DNA of 36,599 bases, taken from positions 1 to 36,599 of the forward strand of contig CAIJOU010000590.1 of the NCBI GenBank assembly GCA_903822375.1, written 5' to 3'. Position 1 is the first letter of the stretch. Each line of letters begins with the position of its first letter. The stretch comes from Candidatus Hydrogenedentota bacterium. Lineage in GTDB: Bacteria > Hydrogenedentota > Hydrogenedentia > Hydrogenedentales > CAITNO01. The notes below the pieces were generated by a model that was not told where the DNA came from, did no database searches, and worked only from the letters and a program-made list of their open reading frames with translations. The position numbers were made by a program, and so were the translations under genes. Shown here one piece after another: positions 17,211 to 25,939 of the stretch.

Positions 17211-17531
17211 CGTCCAGCATATTCATGTGAGGGATACTGCGAAGTTTTCAACCGGTGGCAACCGCGACTTGAGCGCTCCGTTGCGAAGAGACCGGGCATC
17301 AGCGAGAGGTCAACGAACTTCTCGATGGCAGGGCGTGCACATTTGGCTTGACAGGCGATAACGCCATATAGAGCAAGGCGACGCGTGTGGTGAAAAGAGT
17401 AGGGGCGATAGACGGGATATGGACCGGGGCGGCATCCCAAAGTCCGTTGACCTAACGGTGCCCCAACGAAAGTCGTTGTACAGCATGGAAACAGTGGTGG
17501 GCGGGGATAATCTTTTGTCGCGCTTGCGCCG

Positions 17532-19514
17532 CTACTTCAGCTTTTCCTGCAACTGCCGCGCCTCCGCGTCGTCCGGGTGCAGGTTGATATACCGTTCAAG
17601 CGCCGGTCGGGCTTCATCCACCCGGCCCAAGTCAGCCAGCACTTTGGCTTCTCCCCACCAGGCGGCGGCGAGTTTCGGGTCCTTCTCGCGGGCACCCTTG
17701 AAATCAGCCAGCGCGGGCTCGGCCCGGCCCATGGTCTGCTGCAAGGTGCCCCGCCGCAGGAGGAAGCGTTCCGGTTCCTGTTTGGCGCATTCCACGGCGT
17801 GGTTCATCGAATCCAGGGCGTCATCCATACGGTTGGCCTTGGCGAGCGCGTCCGCCTGGGCGGCCCAGCAGTCGTCAAACTTGGGTTTTTGAACCAGCGC
17901 CTTGGCGTATTGGGCCAGCGCCCGCTCTGTGTCGCCCACGCCCAGGTAGATGTTTCCAAGGTTGTACGCGATTTCCGGATTGTCCGGGTGAAGTTCCTCG
18001 GCGAACAGCAGGTCGCTGATGGCCTCCTGCGGTTTTCCCGTCTTTTCCAGCACCTTGGCCTTGCGGATGTACAGCTCATAGTCGGCGGGGTCCAGGTCGA
18101 GCGCTTTCCCGTAATCGTCCAGCGCCGCATCCCATTGCTGCATTTCGGCGTTCACAATGCCCCGCCATTTCAGCAGCCGCAGGGACGTTTCGTTAATGGC
18201 CAGGCCCTTGTCAAAATAGGATTTGGCGGTTTCGTAGCGGTCCTGGTAGCCGTAGACCATTCCCAAACCGTAATAGGCCTGGACGCAGTTGGGGTCGGTC
18301 CCCAGGGCCTGCAGAAAGTCTTCCTTTGCCTTGGTGAGGTCTTTCTTCTCGTCCTTGAGCCATGCCATGCCGCGGCTCGACAGCGCGAGCGAAAAGCCGG
18401 GATCGCATTGCAGCGCCTCGGTGTAGTACTCGCGGGCTTTGGCGAAGTTCCTGCGGTGCTCCGCCTCCAGAATGCCCTTCCAGAGAAGGATCATCTTGTC
18501 CAGATGCGCCGTCGCTTCGGCGCTGTCCGAACCTATGAATGGCAGTGTGACCAGCGAGGTCCACGACGTGACATGCGAACTCGAGCGCGACTTGGGCTTG
18601 CGGCTCAGATCCAGTGCTGCGTCCAGTTCCTTTTCCGCCTCCGCCAGCAGTGCGGCATGGTCAAGCAGTTTCTTGGGGTCGTTCGTGACCTTTTCCATAA
18701 GCAGCGCAGCATGGCGCCACCGCACCAGCGGATTGTCCGTGGCAAGCGACAACGCCTTCTTAATCTCGCTTTCGGCCGCATCGAACTTCTTCAAAGCTGT
18801 GTAGATTTGCGAGGAAAGAATGTGCGACTCGGGATTCTTGGGGCGCAGCCGCTGAAGCATGTGCGCCTGGGCCAATGCCCCGTGCGCGCGGTCGAGTTCC
18901 TCCCGGTTGATTGGCCGGTCGAGGTTGAGAAGGTCGCGAACCGTGGCCATGCCGCCGATGAAGGCCCGCTGAAACCGTATCTCCGAATCGTTGCCGTTCA
19001 GTTCCACCGCCTTGTCCAGCAGTTCCAGCGCGACGGTGGCGTTTTCCTCCTCCTCATACACCTGCACGGCGGTGTCGCAGTAGGTTTGCGCCATGCGCAC
19101 GATTTCAACTCGATCAATGTACCAGCCCATGAAACTCCAGAAAGCGGAGATGCCCATCACCACCGCCACCACGCGTACAGTCAGTTGTACCAGCCACAGC
19201 CGCCATCCCGCCTCCCGGTCCATTACGAACCGCGTCAGCCAGGTGGTCCAGGCCTCCCGGCTTTCCTCCTGCTTTTCCTGGGTCTGTTCGATTTGCTCTT
19301 CGATGCGCTCAAGCGATTCGCTTTGCTCCGTTTCCCGGTGCACAAGGCTGTTGAGCGCTTCGACCAATTTGGAAAGCATCTCGTTGGAGATTTGGCTCTG
19401 GCCGGACTGGTTCCCCGATGCGGCCGTCGGACCGCTTTCCGGTGCTGCGGGCGTGTTCTGTTCGTTTTCAGGCACGGTGTTGGTTTCCTTGAGGATTAAG
19501 AAACTGTCGGGCAA
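17532..19514 (-). CDS. TPR-repeat protein with one transmembrane segment
   Basis: WLVQLTVRVVAVVMGISAFWSFMGWY TM segment followed by many TPRs (e.g. AYYGLGMVYGYQDRYETAKSYFDKGLAI, PEIAYNLGNIYLGVGDTERALAQYAKALVQKP). Start codon uncertain. Confidence 0.88.
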   Translation of the reverse strand: MPDSFLILKETNTVPENEQNTPAAPESGPTAASGNQSGQSQISNEMLSKLVEALNSLVHRETEQSESLERIEEQIEQTQEKQEESREAWTTWLTRFVMDREAGWRLWLVQLTVRVVAVVMGISAFWSFMGWYIDRVEIVRMAQTYCDTAVQVYEEEENATVALELLDKAVELNGNDSEIRFQRAFIGGMATVRDLLNLDRPINREELDRAHGALAQAHMLQRLRPKNPESHILSSQIYTALKKFDAAESEIKKALSLATDNPLVRWRHAALLMEKVTNDPKKLLDHAALLAEAEKELDAALDLSRKPKSRSSSHVTSWTSLVTLPFIGSDSAEATAHLDKMILLWKGILEAEHRRNFAKAREYYTEALQCDPGFSLALSSRGMAWLKDEKKDLTKAKEDFLQALGTDPNCVQAYYGLGMVYGYQDRYETAKSYFDKGLAINETSLRLLKWRGIVNAEMQQWDAALDDYGKALDLDPADYELYIRKAKVLEKTGKPQEAISDLLFAEELHPDNPEIAYNLGNIYLGVGDTERALAQYAKALVQKPKFDDCWAAQADALAKANRMDDALDSMNHAVECAKQEPERFLLRRGTLQQTMGRAEPALADFKGAREKDPKLAAAWWGEAKVLADLGRVDEARPALERYINLHPDDAEARQLQEKLK

Positions 19515-19542
19515 GTTGGCGTGGGCTGCCTGGTTCCTCTTT

Positions 19543-19681
19543 CCTGCTCTCGCTCCTGCTCTTGCTCTTAATCTCGTTTGAAATCAAGAGGAATTAGCGA
19601 AAGTCACGCGCGTTTCTTTCAAGAGGCCGTCGCTTATTATTTCCATAGTTTGCGAACTGGAGCAAGAGCAAGATCAAGAGG
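19543..19681. repeat. Low-complexity GAGCAAGAGCAAGATCAAGAG-type repeats in inverted orientation
   Basis: cctgctctcgctcctgctcttgctcttaatctcg (19543-19576) versus ggagcaagagcaagatcaagagg (19659-19681). Confidence 0.5.
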
Positions 19682-19682
19682 C

Positions 19683-20594
19683 TTAAGGAAGTCTAGAAAG
19701 CGCGTCGGCAAAGCGGCCGACCCGGTCCGGAACCGGCGCGGGAATGGGATACTGGGCCTGCTGAATTTTTCCGGCATAAATCTGGGCGCGCTGTTCGGGA
19801 TAGCCGGCCCCGCCGTAGTTGCCCTTGTAGGCGCGGAAGCGTTCGAGCACGCCCAGCAGTGCGGACGGGTCATAGCCCAGCTTTGCGCAAATCTCTGCAG
19901 ACCGCGCGTCGGCCTCCGCCTCAAGGTCGCTGCTGTACCCGTTTGCCACGGACTTGTAGACTTCATCCGACAGGGGCCCGAGCACCTGGCCGAGGTCCTT
20001 GCCCACCGAGGTGTCCGAGGCCAGGTCCTGCAGGAGACCGCCCACCGCCTTGTTCTGGGCGCCTTCCTGAATGGCGCGCATGCCGTGGTGCAGTTCCACA
20101 TGCCCCACTTCGTGGCCCAGAATGGCCGCAAGCTCGTCTTCATTCCGGAGGAACTTGATCATGCCCGTCGTGACAAAGACGAATCCGCCGGGCGTGGCGA
20201 AGGCGTTTACGGTCGGGTTGTCCAGCACCACGAAATAGAATCCGCGGTACGGATAGGGGAGACCCGAACCAAGCGCGACAGTCTGCCCGACCTGGTCCAC
20301 GTACTTGGCCACCGGGCTGTCCACCGGCAGCGTCTTGCCGTTGCCCAGAAGACGTGCCGCCACACGGTAGCCGACCAGGTACTCATAGCGCGGCCCGGCC
20401 TGGGAGACACTGCTTGCCTCGCCGAGTTTCTGCGCCGCGCCTGTGGTTTGGTTGAAGATCTGGCCGCCCCTTCCCCCGATGGCATTGCCAATTGCGGAAA
20501 GGGGATTCTGCGCCGATGCGTCCTGCGCGAGGGCCAGTGCAGCCGCCGCGAACAGTGCCGCGGCAATCAGGCAATGAAGGCTTGGCTTGCTCAT
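19683..20594 (-). CDS. M48-family (LoiP/BepA-like) periplasmic metallopeptidase
   Basis: Signal peptide; NAFATPGGFVFVTTGMIKFLRNEDELAAILGHEVGHVELHHG (HExxH). Confidence 0.92.
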   Translation of the reverse strand: MSKPSLHCLIAAALFAAAALALAQDASAQNPLSAIGNAIGGRGGQIFNQTTGAAQKLGEASSVSQAGPRYEYLVGYRVAARLLGNGKTLPVDSPVAKYVDQVGQTVALGSGLPYPYRGFYFVVLDNPTVNAFATPGGFVFVTTGMIKFLRNEDELAAILGHEVGHVELHHGMRAIQEGAQNKAVGGLLQDLASDTSVGKDLGQVLGPLSDEVYKSVANGYSSDLEAEADARSAEICAKLGYDPSALLGVLERFRAYKGNYGGAGYPEQRAQIYAGKIQQAQYPIPAPVPDRVGRFADALSRLP

Positions 20595-21208
20595 TGGTGT
20601 GGTGCCTCCGCCTGTTTGTACTCCCCGAGTTTGCCGGTCTGCCGGAAATCACGGTGCTTGGCCTGTTCATCCTCCAGCGGTTTCGCGGCGATGATCTTGT
20701 CCAATGCGGGGTAGTTGGCCGCGCCGGCCTCGGCGCTGCCGCCGGCCCCCTTCACCGCGGCAAGGTCGGGATCTTCGCTTTCGCTGAACCCCTTGCCTGC
20801 TGCCTGGGTGTCGCCGATTTGCGGCGCCCCTGACGCCTGCTTGTTAAACTGGGCCTCCGTAACAGTTGCCCCCTCGGGCACGTAACCTTGTCCGCCGCCC
20901 GCCGCTGTCACACGCAACCATTGCGGGGTGTGCACCGACGGGGCCGCTTTGGCCTTGCCGGATTTCGCGCCCTTGCCGCCCGTGTTTTGCACCGGCGCCG
21001 AGGAATCGGCAAGCACCGCGCCGATCACCGTCACCGGGTCTCCGTACTTGAGCATGGTTACCGTGGTGGACAGGCCGTCCGGCGCGCCCTTCAAGGGCAG
21101 ATTCACCACGGAAATGCGCCTGAGTTCGCCTTTGGGTTCACCCCACGCCGTGACACACAGTCCTGCCAGCATCAGCAGGACGCACATAAAGCAAATCCTG
21201 GTATGCAC
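20591..21208 (-). CDS. Exported SH3-like domain protein, hypothetical
   Basis: GTG start at 21208 with perfect RBS AGGAGGttttccaGTG; signal peptide ICFMCVLLMLAGLCVTAWG; KYGDPVTVIGAV...PQWLRVTAAGGGQGYVPEGATV; stop overlaps the M48 start (ATGA). Confidence 0.7.
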   Translation of the reverse strand: MHTRICFMCVLLMLAGLCVTAWGEPKGELRRISVVNLPLKGAPDGLSTTVTMLKYGDPVTVIGAVLADSSAPVQNTGGKGAKSGKAKAAPSVHTPQWLRVTAAGGGQGYVPEGATVTEAQFNKQASGAPQIGDTQAAGKGFSESEDPDLAAVKGAGGSAEAGAANYPALDKIIAAKPLEDEQAKHRDFRQTGKLGEYKQAEAPHQ

Positions 21209-21300
21209 TGGAAAACCTCCTGGCCGGTCGGCCAAGACCGCCGCCCTTGTTTGTCCGTGTGGTCCGAGTCCGTCAGAGTGCTTCCAACGGGCACAGTTTA

Positions 21301-23130
21301 TTACTTCTTGCTGAGCACGTACAACGCCTCGTCAGCGCGCAGATTCGGCAGGAAATACACGGTTCCGTCGCCGCTCAGCGGAATCTCCCGGTCAATCCGG
21401 ATGCCAAGCTGATTACAGAACGCTCGGAAGTCCCAGATGGTTACCACGTGCCGGTTGGGCGTGTCGTACCATTTATAGGGCAGATGCTTCGTGACCGGCG
21501 TCTTGCCGGTGAAGAAGGTGAAGAAACGGGGCCGCCAGTGGCCGAAGTTGGGAAAGCTCACAATGCACTTCCGGCCAACGCGCAGCATTTCCTGAAGGGC
21601 AAGGTCCGTCTTGTGCAGGACCTGCAGCGTCATGCTCAAGAGCACGTAATCAAACGACTGGTCCGGGAGCGCGGGAAGCCCCTTTTCAATGTCGGCGTGG
21701 ATTACGGAAATGCCGCTTTCCACGCAGCGAACCACGGCGTTCTCGTCCACCTCCATGCCAACGGCGCGGACATTTCTTTTCTGCATCAACTGGCAGAGCA
21801 ATTCACCCCGTCCGCAGCCGATGTCGAGCACCCTGCTGCCTTCATCCACAAGGTCGACTATCATCTCGTAGTCCACGCGCCGCTGGGCGTGGAAGATGCT
21901 GCTGACAGCGGTCGGAGACGGCGCGTCCGGGGTGTCGGCGCAGGGGGAATTGCAGGTGCAGCAGCACCGTCCGGGGGTGGTGGCGGCGGCAAGCGCCCCC
22001 GACACCATTCGCGAAAGGGTTTCCACCTCCAAAAGAAACGCGTCATGGCCGTAGTCGCTGTGCACGTTGCAGAAGGACACGTCGCGGCCCGCGCGCGCCA
22101 GCGCGTACACGATCTTCTCGGACTCGTACGGCGGGAAGAGCCAGTCGGAGGTGAACGACACCACCAGCGCCCGCCCTGTCATGCGTCCAAGGGACGCATC
22201 CATCGAGGGCGTTCCCGCACTGATGTCGAAGTAGTCCATCGCCTTGGTCACATAGAGGTAACTGTTGGCGTCGAAGCGCTCGACAAACTGCTCGCCCTGG
22301 TAGTCAAGATAGGTTTCGACGTTGAACTCGCTGTCAAAACTGAATCCGAGATGGTCCGTGTTGCGCAGCGTGCGCCCGAATTTCCGGCTCATGGAAACGT
22401 CCGACAGGTACGTGATGTGGGCCATCATGCGCGCGATCGCGAGCCCCTTGCGCGGCCCGCCGGTCGGCCCATACTCTCCTTCAAGAAAGTCGGGGTCGGC
22501 CTGAATCGCGCTGCGGCCCACGGCGTCGAAGGCGATCTGCTGCGCGCCCGTGACCGGACTGGTCGCGATGAATATCGCGCTCGCGACCTCGTCGGGATAG
22601 CGCACCGCCCAGTCCAGCGCCTGCATGCCTCCCAGAGAACCGCCCAGGACACACAGCAGCCGGTTGATGCCCAGGTGCCGTATCAGCGCATGCTGTACCC
22701 GGACCATGTCGCCGACCGTGATGATGGGGAAATCGAGGCCGTACGGTTTGCCCGTCGCCGGGTTGACCGAACTGGGTCCCGTGGTTCCCTTGCAGCCGCC
22801 CAGAAAATTGGAGCAGATCACAAAATGCTTGTCGGTGTCTATGCCCTTGCCGGGACCGATCATCACGTCCCACCAGCCCGGTTTAGCGTCGTTGGGGGAA
22901 TACTTTCCCGCGGCGTGCGCGTCCCCGGAAAGGGCATGGCACACCAGCACCGCATTGGACCGATCGGCGTTCAGCGTGCCGTAGGTCTCATAGGCAACGG
23001 TGATTGGTCCCAGCCGTTCGCCGCTGTCCAGTTCCAGCATGTGCGGAGGCTCGGCAAAGGTGAAGTATTGGGTCTCGACGATGCCCACGGAACGGGAATC
23101 GCCGCTCTTGTTGCTGTTCTTTTCCATCAA
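21301..23130 (-). CDS. metXW: Fused homoserine O-acetyltransferase (MetX) - MetW methyltransferase-like protein
   Basis: N-term: VAYETYGTLNADRSNAVLVCHALSGDAHAAG...GGSLGGMQALDWAVRYP (MetX). C-term: RRVDYEMIVDLVDEGSRVLDIGCGRGELLCQLMQKRNVRAVGMEVDENAVVRCVESGISVIHADIEKGLPALPDQSFDYVLLSMTLQ (MetW). Confidence 0.94.
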   Translation of the reverse strand: MMEKNSNKSGDSRSVGIVETQYFTFAEPPHMLELDSGERLGPITVAYETYGTLNADRSNAVLVCHALSGDAHAAGKYSPNDAKPGWWDVMIGPGKGIDTDKHFVICSNFLGGCKGTTGPSSVNPATGKPYGLDFPIITVGDMVRVQHALIRHLGINRLLCVLGGSLGGMQALDWAVRYPDEVASAIFIATSPVTGAQQIAFDAVGRSAIQADPDFLEGEYGPTGGPRKGLAIARMMAHITYLSDVSMSRKFGRTLRNTDHLGFSFDSEFNVETYLDYQGEQFVERFDANSYLYVTKAMDYFDISAGTPSMDASLGRMTGRALVVSFTSDWLFPPYESEKIVYALARAGRDVSFCNVHSDYGHDAFLLEVETLSRMVSGALAAATTPGRCCCTCNSPCADTPDAPSPTAVSSIFHAQRRVDYEMIVDLVDEGSRVLDIGCGRGELLCQLMQKRNVRAVGMEVDENAVVRCVESGISVIHADIEKGLPALPDQSFDYVLLSMTLQVLHKTDLALQEMLRVGRKCIVSFPNFGHWRPRFFTFFTGKTPVTKHLPYKWYDTPNRHVVTIWDFRAFCNQLGIRIDREIPLSGDGTVYFLPNLRADEALYVLSKK

Positions 23131-23149
23131 TTACCGCAGTCAGTTGGGA

Positions 23150-23197
23150 AGCCCAAAAAAGCAGAAGCGCACGTTGCCAACCATCGACAACGTGCGC
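23150..23197 (-). terminator. Hairpin with T-rich tail between metY and metXW
   Basis: Minus strand GCGCACGTTG-tcgatggttgg-CAACGTGCGC-TTCTGCTTTTTTGGG; perfect 10-bp stem (23197-23167). Confidence 0.6.
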
Positions 23198-23211
23198 CCT
23201 TTATCATAGCA

Positions 23212-24531
<1,320 letters not shown>

Positions 24532-24662
24532 TTATGCTTCTACCCGGCAAGTTTGTCTGCTCTTATGGATTCTCGGGCCAAACAGGAGACCCCAGGGCAC
24601 AGTGCCCGTCTTTCTCCTCCTGGCTCCCGACTTCTTGGGTCGCGGACAAGCCGCAACCGGCG

Positions 24663-25589
24663 TCAGCTTTGGAAAAGCGGGGTCGACAGGTAGCGCTCGC
24701 CGGAATCCGGCAGCACCACCACGATTGTCTTGCCCGCATATTCGTCCAGGTGCGCAAGGCGTACCGCAACCGCGGCCGCCGCGCCGCAGCTGATGCCGCT
24801 GATGATGCCTTCTTCCTTGGCCAGCCGCCGCGCCGTATCAAAAGCCTCGTCGTCGGTCGCGGTTTCTATGCGGTCCACCACGCTCAGGTCGAGAATGTCG
24901 GGTTTGAAGCCCGCGCCGATGCCCTGAATCTTGTGCTTGCCCGGCGCTCCGCCGCTCAGCACCGGCGACGCCGCCGGTTCCACGGCCACGCTCGTGATCG
25001 CGCGGCCTTTTGATTTCAGGTAGCGCGAAACGCCCGTGATGGTCCCGCCTGTGCCCACGCCGGCCACAAACACGTCCACCTGGCCGTCCGTGTCATCCCA
25101 GATCTCGGGGCCGGTTGTCTTAAGATGTATTTCCGGATTGGCCGGGTTTTTGAACTGCTGCGGCAGGAAGTAATCCGGATTCTCCGCGGCAATCTTTTCC
25201 GCTTCAGCTATGGCACCCGGCATGCCCAATGCCCCCGGCGTGAGCACCAGATCCGCGCCGAATGCCTTAAGCATCTGGCGGCGTTCCAGACTCATTGTCT
25301 CGGGCATGGTCAGCACCAGTTTGTAGCCCCGGGCGGCGGACACAAAGGCCAGCGCGATGCCCGTGTTGCCCGAGGTGGGTTCCACGATCGTTCCGCCCGG
25401 TTTCAGCACGCCCCGCTTTTCCGCGTCCCAGATCATGTTCGCGCCGATGCGGCATTTCACTGAATACGCCGGATTGCGCCCCTCCACCTTCGCCAGCACC
25501 CGTGCCGCCCTGATGCCCTGCGTCAGCTTGGTCAACTGAACCAGCGGCGTGCGGCCTATCGAGAAACTGTTGTCTGCGTACACGCTCAT
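24663..25589 (-). CDS. cysK: Cysteine synthase A (O-acetylserine sulfhydrylase)
   Basis: [44 protein letters not shown]...[38 protein letters not shown] 25589 with AGG RBS; the track start is upstream. Confidence 0.95.
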   Translation of the reverse strand: MSVYADNSFSIGRTPLVQLTKLTQGIRAARVLAKVEGRNPAYSVKCRIGANMIWDAEKRGVLKPGGTIVEPTSGNTGIALAFVSAARGYKLVLTMPETMSLERRQMLKAFGADLVLTPGALGMPGAIAEAEKIAAENPDYFLPQQFKNPANPEIHLKTTGPEIWDDTDGQVDVFVAGVGTGGTITGVSRYLKSKGRAITSVAVEPAASPVLSGGAPGKHKIQGIGAGFKPDILDLSVVDRIETATDDEAFDTARRLAKEEGIISGISCGAAAAVAVRLAHLDEYAGKTIVVVLPDSGERYLSTPLFQS

Positions 25590-25756
25590 CTTAAGAACCT
25601 CCCTGGGTTGGGGAGCCATGCTCCCATCGACGCGTCCTGTGTTCCATACCCGGCGGATACCATCCGTGCTAAACACGAACTGCCTTGGGAATCATCCCGG
25701 TCGCGTCCGCCGCTGTTGGTGAAACATTCACACTCATGCGCATATTCCAGCAACAT
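25586..25756 (-). CDS. Putative cysK leader uORF (56 aa) containing Cys codons
   Basis: [56 protein letters not shown], stop overlapping the cysK ATG (ATGA); the ATG coincides with the predicted transcription start. Confidence 0.4.
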   Translation of the reverse strand: MLLEYAHECECFTNSGGRDRDDSQGSSCLARMVSAGYGTQDASMGAWLPNPGRFLR

Positions 25757-25763
25757 GATAACA

Positions 25764-25793
25764 ATTGTAATGTATGAAGCCCGGTCGTGTCAA
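25764..25793 (-). promoter_or_regulatory. Sigma70 promoter of cysK(-metY-metXW)
   Basis: TTGACA (25793-25788), 18-nt spacer, TACAAT (25769-25764). Confidence 0.7.
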
Positions 25794-25847
25794 GTATGCT
25801 GTGCGCTGGGAGACCTGGTGGCGCTGGAACCCATCCGGCAGGGATTC

Positions 25848-25853
25848 TATAAT
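25848..25853 (+). promoter_or_regulatory. -10 box (TATAAT) of the TlpA-fusion gene, divergent from the cysK promoter
   Basis: TATAAT with weak TGGAAC -35 (25825-25830), 17-nt spacer. Confidence 0.45.
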
Positions 25854-25939
25854 CTATATCGTTGGGCAAATTACTTCTGCGAATGAAGGCGCCAAACACA
25901 ATGCACTGGCGAAAAGGAATAGTATGGAGTGGGGAAGGC

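Noticed and set aside
17577-19499. 640-aa plus-strand ORF
   Set aside because: Antisense to the TPR gene; no recognisable motifs.
25590-25757. SAM/T-box riboswitch in the cysK leader
   Set aside because: No recognisable SAM-I/II or T-box consensus stems by eye; would need Infernal to exclude formally.
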